Assembly: GCA_017935065.1 (NCBI GenBank)
Contig: JAGBIF010000046.1
Span: 62,001-126,000, forward strand
Direction of reading: 5' to 3'
Origin: Clostridia bacterium
GTDB taxonomy: Bacteria; Bacillota; Clostridia; Oscillospirales; CAG-272
DNA length: 64,000 bases
This document shows positions 43,835 through 56,247 of this stretch, piece by piece (the first letter of the stretch is position 1; each line of letters starts with the position of its first letter). The notes under the pieces were generated by a model. It worked only from the letters and a program-made list of their open reading frames with translations. It was not told where the DNA came from and ran no database searches. A program made the position numbers and the translations under genes.

Positions 43835-44842
43835 ATGAATTCACTTTATATACCCGAAGGGTACGCCCCGCGCCTTGACGTTTACCGCACGCAAAAGGCA
43901 ATAGCTTTTATCAAGGAGACCTTCCAGAGAAGGCTGGCTGACGCTCTTGGACTTAAGCGCGTGTCGGCACCTCTTTTCGTCACCGAGGCATCGGGACTTA
44001 ACGATAACCTTAGCGGTGTTGAGCGCCCCGTCAGCTTTGATATTCCCGCCGTGGGCGAATCAGGACAGGTGGTTCACTCGCTCGCAAAGTGGAAGCGCCA
44101 GGCGCTGAAGGACTACCGCTTCTACGTCGGAAACGGCCTTTATACCGATATGAACGCCATAAGGCGCGACGAGGAGCTGGACAATATCCACTCAATATAC
44201 GTTGACCAGTGGGACTGGGAGAAGGTTATCACAAAAGAGGAGCGCACCCGCGAGTATCTTATCGATACCGTCAAAAAAATAGTAGGCGTTATCTGTGACA
44301 CGAACGAGCTTCTCAAAATAGATTTTCCCGAGCTTTCGGTTGACCTTGTAAGAGAGGTCTCGGTCATCACCTCGGAGGAGCTTCTTTCGCTCTATCCCAC
44401 CCTCACTCCAAAGGAGCGCGAGTACGCGTATGTGAAGGAGCATAAGACGGTGCTTATCATCGGTATCGGCGGAAAGCTCTCGAACGGTGAGCCTCACGAT
44501 AGCAGGGCGCCCGACTATGACGATTGGGAGCTTAACGGAGATATAATGTTCTACAACGAGGTGCTTGACCGCGCCTTTGAGATATCGAGCATGGGCATCC
44601 GCGTTGACAAGGACAGCCTTATGAAGCAGCTTAAGCTCGCGGGCTGTGAGGACAGGGCAAAGCTTCCCTTCCACAAAATGCTTCTCTCGGATGAGCTTCC
44701 GCTCACCGTCGGAGGCGGAATCGGACAGTCAAGGCTTTGTATGCTTATGATGGGCTGTGCTCACATCGGTGAGGTCCAGTCATCTATCTGGGACAAAGCG
44801 ACCGTTGATGGATGCAAGGCGGCGGGAATTCGCCTGCTTTAA
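43835..44842 (+). CDS. asnA: Aspartate-ammonia ligase
   Basis: ATP-dependent synthesis of asparagine from aspartate and ammonia, a class II tRNA-synthetase-like fold. 335 aa, normal length. Recognisable blocks: KETFQRRLADALGLKRVSAP, RPVSFDIPAVGE, SLAKWKRQALKDYRF, YTDMNAIRRDEELDNIHS, YVDQWDWEKVI and the final GGGIGQSRLCMLMMG. AGAGGAG precedes ATG. The 86-bp leader shows no T-box or other riboswitch. Confidence 0.96.
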   Translation: MNSLYIPEGYAPRLDVYRTQKAIAFIKETFQRRLADALGLKRVSAPLFVTEASGLNDNLSGVERPVSFDIPAVGESGQVVHSLAKWKRQALKDYRFYVGNGLYTDMNAIRRDEELDNIHSIYVDQWDWEKVITKEERTREYLIDTVKKIVGVICDTNELLKIDFPELSVDLVREVSVITSEELLSLYPTLTPKEREYAYVKEHKTVLIIGIGGKLSNGEPHDSRAPDYDDWELNGDIMFYNEVLDRAFEISSMGIRVDKDSLMKQLKLAGCEDRAKLPFHKMLLSDELPLTVGGGIGQSRLCMLMMGCAHIGEVQSSIWDKATVDGCKAAGIRLL

Positions 44843-44904
44843 GTCATAAATGTAAATAACTGTTTGAAAATAACGAATTTTTAACTTTAAGGAGATATAC
44901 TGAA

Positions 44905-47526
44905 ATGAAGTGGACATCGCTCAACGATTTGCGTGAAAAATTTCTCTCTTTCTTTGAGAGCAAGGGGCATATCCGTCTGCCCTCCTTCCCGCTTGTCCCG
45001 ATAAACGATAAATCGCTTTTACTTATTAACTCTGGTATGGCGCCTATGAAGAAGTTCTTCACGGGCGAGGAGGTACCCCCGAGAAACAGAGTATGCACCT
45101 GCCAGAAGTGTATAAGAACACCCGACCTTGAGCGTGTAGGACATACCGCTCGTCACGGCACCTACTTTGAGATGCTCGGAAACTTCTCGTTCGGCGACTA
45201 CTTCAAGAACGAGGCTATTCCGTGGGCGTGGGAGTTTCTCACCGAGACGCTTGAGATTCCCGCAGAGCTTCTCTGGCCGTCTGTATATGAGCATGACGAC
45301 GAGGCGTACGCCCTCTGGCGTGACGTGATAAGTGTTCCCGAGGAAAGGATAGTCAAGCTTGGCAAGGCGGATAACTTCTGGGAGCACGGCGAGGGCCCCT
45401 GCGGTCCCTGCTCGGAGATATACTTCGACAGAGGTATTAAGTACGGCTGCGGCTCGCCTGACTGTAAGCCAGGCTGTGACTGCGACAGATTTATGGAGAT
45501 CTGGAACAACGTGTTCTCGCAGTTTGACAATGACGGCAAGGGTAACTACACCGAGCTTAAGCAGAAGAATATTGACACGGGTATGGGACTTGAGCGCCTG
45601 GCGTGCGTAATGCAGGGCGTGGACAACCTCTTTGAGGTAGATACCGTGAGGAGAATACTCGATACCGTGTGTGAGATAGCGGGCAAGAGCTATACCGCCG
45701 ACCGCGATGACGATGTCTCAATTCGTGTTATAACCGACCATATAAGAAGCGCAACCTTTATGATTTGCGACGGCGTTATACCCTCGAATGAGGGCAGAGG
45801 CTACGTGCTTCGCCGTATTCTGAGACGCGCCTGCCGTCACGGTAAGCTTCTCGGAATTAACAGAAAGTTCCTCTCGAAGCTTTGCCTCGTGGTTATCTCG
45901 CAGAACGAGAGCGCATATCCCGAGCTTGTTACAAAGCGCGATTATATACTTAAGGTTATCTCGCTTGAGGAGGACCGCTTCAACGCGACGGTTGACGCAG
46001 GACTTTCAATACTTGCAGGGCTTATCGACACCGCCAAGGAAAAGGGCGAGAGGGTTCTTTCGGGTGCGGATGTATTCAAGCTCTACGATACCTTCGGCTT
46101 CCCGATAGACCTTACACGCGAGATTGCCGAGGAGGGCGGGCTCTCTGTAAACGATGAGGAATTCGCGGCTCTTATGAACGAGCAGAGACAGAGGGCGAGA
46201 GAGGCAAGAGGCAATATCTCGGGCTGGTCCGACGGCTCAAGGTCGCTTCTCGACACGCTTCCCGAGACCGACTTCGTCGGCTATGACAGGAATGAGTGCT
46301 GTGCGAAGGTGCTTATGATTATAGGCGACGGCGGAGAGGTCGACGAGATCAACGAGGGCGAATGCACCGTAGTATTTGATACCACCGTATTTTACGGTGA
46401 GGGAGGCGGTCAGGTAGGCGATACGGGCGTGCTTTCCTCTGACGGATGCACCGCTACCGTATACGATACCAAAAAAACAAACGGCATCTACCTTCACGAA
46501 ATAAGGCTTGACAGCGGTAAAATAAGAAAGGGTGATACGCTCACTCTTAAGATAGACACCGCGCGCCGTGACGCGATAAGAAGAAACCACTCGGCCTGCC
46601 ACCTTCTTCAGGCGGCGCTTCGCTCGGTGCTTGGCACCCACGTTGAGCAGGCGGGCTCGTACGTTGACGAGCATCGTGTACGCTTTGACTTCACTCACCT
46701 CGCGGCTATGACCGAGGCGGAAATTGCCGAGGTTGAGGCTATCGTCAATGCTAATATCCTTAAGGCGGAGGAGTGCTCTACTCTCGTTACCGATATAAAT
46801 ACCGCAAGAGGTCTTGGCGCGATGGCGCTCTTTGGCGAGAAGTACGGCGATATGGTAAGGGTTGTTAAGATAGGCACGTCCTCAACCGAGCTTTGCGGCG
46901 GTACTCACGTTTTCTCTACGGGCAATATCGGTCTGTTTAAGGTAATATCCGAGTCCAGCGTTGCCGCGGGTGTAAGAAGAATTGAGGGCACCACGGGTCT
47001 TGGCGTGCTTGCTCTGCTTGCCGAGCGTGAGGGACTTATCCTTGACACCGCGAAGGAGCTTAAGGTACAGAACGTATATACCATAGCCACGAAGGCTCAG
47101 GCACTTCAAGGACAGATGCGCGATATGAAGCGTGAGCTTGACAGCTTAAGCTCAAAGCTCTCCGAGCTTAAGAGCGCGTCGCTTACCGACAGCATTAAGG
47201 AAGTTGGCGCATTCAGGCTTCTCACGGCAAGGGTTGATATGAAGCCCGATGCCGCAAGAGGACTTCTTGACACCGTCAAGTCTAAATACTCAAATATCGT
47301 GGCAGTTCTTGCCGTGGTATGCGAGGGCAGACTTAACTTCGTCGCGGCAGCAGGCCCCGATGCCGTTAAGGCAGGCGCACACGCGGGAAATATCCTTAAG
47401 GAAATCTCGGCTATCTGCGGCGGTAAGGGCGGCGGTCGCCCCGACAGCGCAATGAGCGGCGGTAAGGATATCTCAATGGTAGATAAGGCACTCGGCGCGG
47501 TAGAGGGACTTCTTCCCAAGGCATAA
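44905..47526 (+). CDS. alaS: Alanine-tRNA ligase
   Basis: Charges tRNA-Ala and edits Ser/Gly mischarging. 873 aa. The class II core starts at FLSFFESKGHIRLPSFPLVP, with NSGMAPMKKFFTG, MLGNFSFGDYFKNEAI and the GMGLERLACV motif 3. The editing domain has the zinc-binding RRNHSACHLLQAAL and SSTELCGGTHV. The C-terminal DHHA1-like domain ends with GGKGGGRPDSAMSGG. An unusual CGSPDCKPGCDCDRF insert binds possible metal in the core. AAGGAG precedes ATG. No T-box leader in the 62-bp gap. Confidence 0.97.
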   Translation: MKWTSLNDLREKFLSFFESKGHIRLPSFPLVPINDKSLLLINSGMAPMKKFFTGEEVPPRNRVCTCQKCIRTPDLERVGHTARHGTYFEMLGNFSFGDYFKNEAIPWAWEFLTETLEIPAELLWPSVYEHDDEAYALWRDVISVPEERIVKLGKADNFWEHGEGPCGPCSEIYFDRGIKYGCGSPDCKPGCDCDRFMEIWNNVFSQFDNDGKGNYTELKQKNIDTGMGLERLACVMQGVDNLFEVDTVRRILDTVCEIAGKSYTADRDDDVSIRVITDHIRSATFMICDGVIPSNEGRGYVLRRILRRACRHGKLLGINRKFLSKLCLVVISQNESAYPELVTKRDYILKVISLEEDRFNATVDAGLSILAGLIDTAKEKGERVLSGADVFKLYDTFGFPIDLTREIAEEGGLSVNDEEFAALMNEQRQRAREARGNISGWSDGSRSLLDTLPETDFVGYDRNECCAKVLMIIGDGGEVDEINEGECTVVFDTTVFYGEGGGQVGDTGVLSSDGCTATVYDTKKTNGIYLHEIRLDSGKIRKGDTLTLKIDTARRDAIRRNHSACHLLQAALRSVLGTHVEQAGSYVDEHRVRFDFTHLAAMTEAEIAEVEAIVNANILKAEECSTLVTDINTARGLGAMALFGEKYGDMVRVVKIGTSSTELCGGTHVFSTGNIGLFKVISESSVAAGVRRIEGTTGLGVLALLAEREGLILDTAKELKVQNVYTIATKAQALQGQMRDMKRELDSLSSKLSELKSASLTDSIKEVGAFRLLTARVDMKPDAARGLLDTVKSKYSNIVAVLAVVCEGRLNFVAAAGPDAVKAGAHAGNILKEISAICGGKGGGRPDSAMSGGKDISMVDKALGAVEGLLPKA

Positions 47527-47566
47527 GACGCTTACACTATTTGCTTGACCGAAAGCTAAATTAAAT

Positions 47567-47616
47567 AAAAGGGCTGAGCCATTTGCTATGTTAATAGCTT
47601 TTGGCTCAGCCCTTTT
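47567..47616. terminator. Bidirectional terminator between alaS and DUF1292 gene
   Basis: A perfect 15-bp stem AAAAGGGCTGAGCCA (47567-47581) with TGGCTCAGCCCTTTT (47602-47616); A- and T-runs on either side suit both directions. Confidence 0.9.
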
Positions 47617-47631
47617 GTTTGCTAAAGAAGC

Positions 47632-47946
47632 TTATTCCTCGAGAAGCTTGAGGTACTCCTTGAATACCGCCTCGGCAATTTCATCGTTGTCCTCGGGGGT
47701 GATGTACTGCTCGTCCTCGTCCTCGGAGATGCGGAATACTATTGCCTCGTCGTCGGCAATGCCGTCAAGCTGTGAGCTGTCGGTGGGGGCGAGAATACAG
47801 TAATCGTAGTCGCCGTAGGGGATAATTGCAATCTGCTCAAAGGAAATCTTCTTTCCGCTTTCATCATTAAGGATTATAGGCTCGTTATCGTTCTCATCAT
47901 AGAGCCTGTCAAACAAATCCTTATCTTCGGTTTTCTTTGCGCTCAT
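47632..47946 (-). CDS. DUF1292 family small acidic protein
   Basis: 104 aa, very acidic. It has the DUF1292 pattern of an internal IIPYGDYDYCILAP strand pair followed by AIVFRISEDEDEQYITPEDN and a short final helix (EAVFKEYLKLLEE). In other Firmicutes the family is often near yrrK and alaS, as here, though convergent in this window. Function unknown. Confidence 0.88.
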   Translation of the reverse strand: MSAKKTEDKDLFDRLYDENDNEPIILNDESGKKISFEQIAIIPYGDYDYCILAPTDSSQLDGIADDEAIVFRISEDEDEQYITPEDNDEIAEAVFKEYLKLLEE

Positions 47947-48055
47947 TTTTATTACCTCACTTTTAGATTATTTGTTTTATGTTATCCGATTAATTTGTAT
48001 TTTTACAACCGCTTATATAAACAATTATTTACCAAATCGGCGGTTGTGCTTTACT

Positions 48056-49552
48056 TCAGACATTTACACTGTCAATAAATTTCATAAAGTGCGCTCTGCC
48101 GCATTCATCGTCCTTGAACACACCTGCATCGCGAAGCACGCCGACGAAGGTGTTTCCTATCTCGGTCTTGATAATTCCCTCGACGTTGTCCTCGGTAAAG
48201 TTATACTTGTCGGCAAAGCGCAGGAACCACTGTTTATGCTTTGCGATTGATTCAACCTCGGCAAAGTCGCGACGAGCGAGTATAGCCTCGCACATATCCG
48301 CAATCTCGCCCTTAAGTCTCGCGGGAAGCACCGCAAGTCCCATTACCTCTATAAGACCGATGTTTTCCTTCTTTATATTGTGATGCTCGGCGTGAGGATG
48401 GAATACACCGAGAGGATTTTCCTCGGTGGTGATGTTGTTACGAAGCACGAGGTCAAGCTCGTAAAGCTCGCCTCTGCGCCTTGCTATGGGAGTTATCGTA
48501 TTGTGGGGTTCTCCGTCCGTCTCGGCAAAGACGAAGGCATCGGCATCGGTATAGCCACGCCACGCAACGAGTATCTTATCGGCAAGCTCTACCATACGCT
48601 CTTTGTCGGTTGACGAAAGTCTGATTACCGACATCGGCCACTTGACAAGCCCTGCCTTGATATCCTCAAAGCCCGCAAAGGCTATCGTCTTATATACGGG
48701 TGCGTTTTCCATAGCGAAGGTGTATCTTCCGCCCTGCATATGATCGTGCGAAAGGATAGAGCCGCCGACTATAGGAAGGTCTGCGTTAGAGCCTATAAAG
48801 TAGTGTGGGAAGTGAGTGACGAAGCCGAGAAGCTTTGCAAAGCTTGAACGGTCTATCTTCATTGGAGTATGAATGGACGAAAGCGCTATGCAATGCTCGT
48901 TGTAATATACATAGGGGGAATACTGAAGGTACCAGGGGGTGCCTGCCATATCAAAGGGGATCTGGCGAAGGTTCTGTCTTGCGGGCTTTGATACGCTTCC
49001 CTCGTAGCCCTCGTTCTCGTGGCAGAGAAGGCATTTGGGATAGCCCGACTGAGGAAGGAGCTTTGCCGCGGCAATAGCCTTGGGGTCCTTCTCGGGCTTC
49101 GAGAGGTTTACGGTGATGTCGATCTCGCCGTATTCCGAGTCGACTCGCCATTTGAGGTCGCGGCGTATTCTGTCGCGCCTTATGTAGTTTGAGTCGCACG
49201 AGAGCGCGTAGAAGTAATCGGTCGCCGCCTCGGGTGAGGTCTTATACAGAGCCTCAAAGGTGGAGATCACCTCGCTCGGACGCGCGGTGAAGATGCCCAT
49301 TACCTTGGTGTCAAAAAGGTCTCGGTAAACTACCGAGTTGTTCTCGATAAGACCTCTCTCATATGCAAAGTCGCATATTGCGCCGAGTATCTCGGCAAGC
49401 TCAGGTGCATCCGTTGCGTCCACACGCTCGAAGTCACAAAGCCCGAGCAGCTCAAGCAGGCGGTTGGTGCAGTACGCCTCGTCAAGCTCGGATATAAGCC
49501 TTGTGCGCTTTGCGTAATCAACGAGAGCTGTGATATAGTAGTTGATATTCAT
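48056..49552 (-). CDS. galT: UDP-glucose-hexose-1-phosphate uridylyltransferase (GalT type 2)
   Basis: Leloir-pathway enzyme exchanging UMP between UDP-glucose and galactose-1-phosphate. 498 aa from ATG 49552, chosen for AAGGA upstream and MNINYYITALVDYAK; an upstream in-frame start would add 15 doubtful residues. Firmicutes-type GalT2 marks are CLLCHENEGYEG, PYVYYNEHCIALSS, PIVGGSILSHDHMQGG (nucleotidyl-transfer HxHxQ-like HDHMQ), and AEHHNIKKENIGLIEVMGLA. It lies 48 bp downstream of lacZ, forming a lactose-use operon. Confidence 0.95.
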   Translation of the reverse strand: MNINYYITALVDYAKRTRLISELDEAYCTNRLLELLGLCDFERVDATDAPELAEILGAICDFAYERGLIENNSVVYRDLFDTKVMGIFTARPSEVISTFEALYKTSPEAATDYFYALSCDSNYIRRDRIRRDLKWRVDSEYGEIDITVNLSKPEKDPKAIAAAKLLPQSGYPKCLLCHENEGYEGSVSKPARQNLRQIPFDMAGTPWYLQYSPYVYYNEHCIALSSIHTPMKIDRSSFAKLLGFVTHFPHYFIGSNADLPIVGGSILSHDHMQGGRYTFAMENAPVYKTIAFAGFEDIKAGLVKWPMSVIRLSSTDKERMVELADKILVAWRGYTDADAFVFAETDGEPHNTITPIARRRGELYELDLVLRNNITTEENPLGVFHPHAEHHNIKKENIGLIEVMGLAVLPARLKGEIADMCEAILARRDFAEVESIAKHKQWFLRFADKYNFTEDNVEGIIKTEIGNTFVGVLRDAGVFKDDECGRAHFMKFIDSVNV

Positions 49553-49600
49553 TGAAATATTCCTTTCGGGAGATAAATTAAGCGGGGTGACAAGCATTGT

Positions 49601-52708
<3,108 letters not shown>

Positions 52709-53479
52709 CTAGGCTAATCTTATGCTGATTTCGCCCGAGCAGATTTTTTGTATCTCGCCGTCCTCGAGTAAAACAACAAGGCTTCCGCTATCGTCTATAT
52801 CCTGTGCCAGCGCACCGTAGCACCCGTTTTGTGTATGCACTGTTATATGTCTTCCTATCACAAGCGAGAGGCTCTTATAAAGTGACATAGCACGGGGCGT
52901 ATGCTCTGTGAGCGAGAAGAAAAGATTAACGGTGTCGGCGCAAAGACGGTTTATATCAACTGCCCTGCCGTAGGCATCCTCAAGGCTCGTCGCTATGCCC
53001 TCTATCTCGCGCGGAAATTTTCTTTTTCTTACGTTAATTCCAATTCCCACTATGGCGCGCGAAAGAGAGCCGTCCTCTGAAAATACACCCTCGGCAAGAA
53101 TACCCGCAAGCTTTTTGTTTTCAAAATATATGTCGTTTACCCATTTTATTTTTGGGCTTTCCCCTGTCTGGCGCTCTATCGCAAGGCATACCGCAACGCC
53201 TGCGGCGGCGGTAATCTCGGAGGGGGTCAAGCTCTTTTTCGGTGTGTAGCAGATGCTCATATAGAGCCCCGCGTCACGCGCAGAATCAAAGCGTCTGTCA
53301 AATCTGCCCCGTCCTGCCGTCTGCTCTCTTGCCACGATGACGGTGGGGGGCACACCTGCGGGAAGCGACTTGCCAAGCGCGTTTGTCGAGCTGACACAGT
53401 CATATACCGAAACGGAAATACCGAGCCCCCCGTTTAAAAGACCGCTGATTATATCCGCATCAAGACAGGACTCTGACAT
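52709..53479 (-). CDS. birA: Biotin-[acetyl-CoA-carboxylase] ligase, no HTH domain
   Basis: Attaches biotin to carrier proteins such as AccB. 256 aa with SSTNALG, the biotinyl-AMP loop in EQTAGRGRFDRRF, SPKIKWVNDIYFENKKLAGIL and VGIGINVRKRKFP, plus the small C-terminal SH3-like domain (CYGALAQDIDDSGSLVVLLE). The N-terminal helix-turn-helix of bifunctional BirA is missing, so it should be enzyme only, without repressor function. First gene of the birA-lacZ-galT run. Confidence 0.93.
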   Translation of the reverse strand: MSESCLDADIISGLLNGGLGISVSVYDCVSSTNALGKSLPAGVPPTVIVAREQTAGRGRFDRRFDSARDAGLYMSICYTPKKSLTPSEITAAAGVAVCLAIERQTGESPKIKWVNDIYFENKKLAGILAEGVFSEDGSLSRAIVGIGINVRKRKFPREIEGIATSLEDAYGRAVDINRLCADTVNLFFSLTEHTPRAMSLYKSLSLVIGRHITVHTQNGCYGALAQDIDDSGSLVVLLEDGEIQKICSGEISIRLA

Positions 53480-53583
53480 TCACGCTACCCCCTTTATCAA
53501 ATTCATATCAATTTTATCACAAAAGCTTTTACAAAGTCAATAGGAGAAGCTGCGAAAATCATCCCATTTTCAGGATTATTTGC

Positions 53584-53613
53584 GAATAAAATTCCGCCGT
53601 CCCGAGCATAATA
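53584..53613 (+). promoter_or_regulatory. Sigma-G-like promoter of the SpoVAF-family gene
   Basis: GAATA (53584-53588), an 18-bp spacer and CATAATA (53607-53613) fit the sigma-G consensus GHATR-N18-CATNHTA. This is expected for a late forespore gene. Confidence 0.65.
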
Positions 53614-53641
53614 AATGCATATAAGCTAAGAGGGAGGCTAT

Positions 53642-55066
53642 ATGGCGAATTTTTCAACCGATTATATGGCAAACGTCTCGGCGCTCGGTATGGCGCTCGG
53701 CTACAAGAGAAATTTCGATATCCTTAAAAAGACCATTGCCGTAGGTGCCGACGAGGTCACCTTTTTCTATATAGACGGCTTCGTTAAGGACGGTGAAATT
53801 CAGAGGGTGATGCAGTATCTTCTCGGCAAAAGCACCCTTGAGGACAGGGACGGTACGCTCCGTCTTATACCGTACGTTGAGGTGAGCGCGGTCGACGACT
53901 CGGATACGGCAATTACCGCGGTGCTGTCGGGGCAGACGCTTATGCTTGCCTCCACCTTTGGCGGCGGTGGTCTGCTTCTCGACTTGCGTACCTACCCCGC
54001 AAGACAGACACAGGAGCCCGAGGGCGACAGGGTGATGCAGGGCGCGAGAGACGGCTTTGTTGAAACTCTTATTATGAATACCGCCTTGCTACGGCGCAGA
54101 ATACGCGACGAGCGACTTACTATGCGCCACTTTGACGTCGGCGGCTCGTCGCATACCGACATTGTGGTTGCCTATATGGAGGGGGTTGCCGACGCTAAAT
54201 ACGTAAGCGCGGTAATAAAGAAGATCGAGAGGGCAAGGCCGCTTACCCTGACGATGGGTGCGCAGAGCCTCGCTGAAAGCCTCGTCAGGCGAAGATGGTA
54301 CAATCCCTTCCCGAAGATAAGAACCACCGAAAGGCCCGATACCGCCGCGGCCTCGGTGCTTGAGGGGAGCGTGCTTGTCTTTTGCGACACCTCGCCCGAG
54401 GTAATGATACTTCCGACTGCGATATTTGACTTTTTTGAGGAGGCGGACGATTATTCCTTTCCGCCACTTACGGGAAGCTATCTCCGAATTGTGAGAATTC
54501 TTATGCTTCTTTTTTCGGTGGTGGTAACGCCGCTTTGGTATCTTTCGCTTGAATATATAGACATCCTTCCCGAGTGGATGCGCTTTATCACCCCCGATAC
54601 GGCGGGCGCGCTTCCGATACTCGCTCAGCTATTCCTTGCCGAGCTTGCCCTTGACGGGCTTAAGCTCGCGTCAATGAACACGCCGAATATGCTGTCAAAC
54701 TCGCTCTCGGTGGTGGGCGGTCTTATACTCGGTGATTTTGCGGTGACTGTGGGGTGGTTTTCCCCCGACGTGATATTCTATATGGCGTGCGTATCTATCG
54801 CGAACTTCGCCCAGCAGAACCACGAGCTGGGATATGCCTTTAAGTTTATGCGTGTGATCACTCTTACCCTTACTGCAATATTCGGCATATGGGGCTTCGC
54901 CTTGGGGCTTGCCGTATTTGCCATAGCCGTTGCCACCAACGTGAGCGTTACGGGCAAAAGGCATTATCTCTACCCGCTTATCCCCTTTGACGGCAGAGCT
55001 ATGCTTCGCCATCTTCTTCGCAGGAAAAAGGATGATTTCGCCCCTGCAAACAAAATAAACAAATAG
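53642..55066 (+). CDS. spoVAF: Spore germination protein, GerA/SpoVAF family
   Basis: 474 aa. The large N-terminal soluble domain (about residues 1-280) has the GerA-type MRHFDVGGSSHTDIVVAYMEG region. Four or five membrane segments follow (IVRILMLLFSVVVTPLWYL, then LPILAQLFLAELALDGLKLA, NSLSVVGGLILGDFAVTVGW, and YAFKFMRVITLTLTAIFGIW). A basic tail ends the protein. It stands alone without GerB or GerC genes, which points to SpoVAF rather than a nutrient receptor A subunit. Such proteins form subunits that respond to ion release in germination. AGGGAGG precedes ATG, and a sigma-G-like promoter is upstream. Confidence 0.88.
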   Translation: MANFSTDYMANVSALGMALGYKRNFDILKKTIAVGADEVTFFYIDGFVKDGEIQRVMQYLLGKSTLEDRDGTLRLIPYVEVSAVDDSDTAITAVLSGQTLMLASTFGGGGLLLDLRTYPARQTQEPEGDRVMQGARDGFVETLIMNTALLRRRIRDERLTMRHFDVGGSSHTDIVVAYMEGVADAKYVSAVIKKIERARPLTLTMGAQSLAESLVRRRWYNPFPKIRTTERPDTAAASVLEGSVLVFCDTSPEVMILPTAIFDFFEEADDYSFPPLTGSYLRIVRILMLLFSVVVTPLWYLSLEYIDILPEWMRFITPDTAGALPILAQLFLAELALDGLKLASMNTPNMLSNSLSVVGGLILGDFAVTVGWFSPDVIFYMACVSIANFAQQNHELGYAFKFMRVITLTLTAIFGIWGFALGLAVFAIAVATNVSVTGKRHYLYPLIPFDGRAMLRHLLRRKKDDFAPANKINK

Positions 55067-55159
55067 TAAAATTTAAATTTGTTGTAAATGTATATTGAAA
55101 TTCTCCTAAAAGATATGTATAATTATTATGTAAATATATACCTTCGGGAGGATTTTATT

Positions 55160-56134
55160 ATGAAGAAAAGAAATATAGCAATCCGCGCTCTCTCTCTTAT
55201 GCTTTCGATAGCGCTTGCTGTTTGCGCATTCGCGACGCTTTCGTTTGCCGCGGGCGAGGCACAGGCGTTTGTCAACGCGGTAAATACCTTAAACGGTTTT
55301 GATACCGAGACTGAGCTTGAGCAGAAGCACGAGGCGCTTCTTGATGCGGACGAGAAGCTTGACGCGTATCTTGCAATCAGCGGACATACGGTTAACGATT
55401 CCGCGGTAAAGAGCGCCTGCACTACGCTTACCCAAATAAAGACGGAAATGTTCATAAAGTATGTCGAGCTTGCGTTTGATTACAACGAGGATGACGATTA
55501 TCCCAATACCAGAAAGTACCTTAACAGAGCAGAGCTGCTCGTTCTTGAAATAGACAAGACCGACAGAAACGCAAGCGCGCAGCTCTCTACCTATAATTCC
55601 ATTTGCGCCGAGCTTAAGGAGCCTGAGGAAACCTGCGCAACCTTCATTCTTCGCGTTGAGGAGGCTCTTGCCGCAACCAGCTACGGAGTTATGAAGGAAA
55701 AGTACGAGGCGGCGCTTTACCTTGAGGGCGATATCACGCTCGAGGGCTACGAGGGCATTGAGGAGGCAAAGGAAAAGCTTGTCGAAATCGAGACCAAAAT
55801 AGTTACTGCGGTAATTTCCGCCAAGGGCTTTATCGATGCGGTGGATAACATATACAGCGAGAAAAACGTTATAGTCGGAGTGAATAAGGCAAGGGCCGCT
55901 TACAAGGGACTTGACGCAACCATAGACGGCGTTCCCGAGGCAAAGGAAAGGCTTGATTCGATAGTACGCACTCACGATAAGGCTGCCGATGCGGGCAACG
56001 AGCTTGCAAAGGAGACCAGCACTCTCGTTTACGCGCTGGTGCTTGGAACGGGTACCGCCGAGGGCAGCGGTGAATTTGATATCGCCGCGTGGTTTTCCGA
56101 TCTTGTAGACAGCGTTATGGGTATGTTTAGCTGA
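55160..56134 (+). CDS. Secreted helical protein, unknown function
   Basis: 324 aa from ATG 55160 (GGGAGG upstream), with a signal peptide of about 30 residues (MKKRNIAIRALSLMLSIALA ... SFAAGEA). The mature part is Glu/Lys/Ala-rich and predicted to be mostly helical with repeating heptad-like segments, for example LTLEGYEGIEEAKEKLVEIE-like stretches. No enzyme motif was seen. It ends with a short amphipathic WFSDLVDSVMGMF. It lies 93 bp after the SpoVAF-like gene, and a strong hairpin follows, so it may be co-expressed in sporulation; that is inference only. Confidence 0.75.
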   Translation: MKKRNIAIRALSLMLSIALAVCAFATLSFAAGEAQAFVNAVNTLNGFDTETELEQKHEALLDADEKLDAYLAISGHTVNDSAVKSACTTLTQIKTEMFIKYVELAFDYNEDDDYPNTRKYLNRAELLVLEIDKTDRNASAQLSTYNSICAELKEPEETCATFILRVEEALAATSYGVMKEKYEAALYLEGDITLEGYEGIEEAKEKLVEIETKIVTAVISAKGFIDAVDNIYSEKNVIVGVNKARAAYKGLDATIDGVPEAKERLDSIVRTHDKAADAGNELAKETSTLVYALVLGTGTAEGSGEFDIAAWFSDLVDSVMGMFS

Positions 56135-56148
56135 AACTGAAAACCGAC

Positions 56149-56184
56149 GGGCTGTCTCAAATGCGAATTTGAGACAGCCCTGTT
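56149..56184 (+). terminator. Hairpin terminator after helical secreted protein gene
   Basis: A perfect 14-bp stem (56149-56162 with 56167-56180) with a GCGA loop, followed by TGTTTAAG. Confidence 0.75.
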
Positions 56185-56247
56185 TAAGACAGTCACCGCT
56201 TTACTTTAATATTCAATTAATCAGAGCCCTGTAAGGAGCAAAAACAG

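Noticed and set aside
42633..43901. 422-aa minus-strand open frame
   Set aside because: Crosses holA, the cyclophilin gene and the asnA start on the opposite strand; all three are clear genes.
48005..48047. Terminator after galT
   Set aside because: An ACAACCGC/GCGGTTGT hairpin exists, but on the minus strand it is followed by A rather than T.
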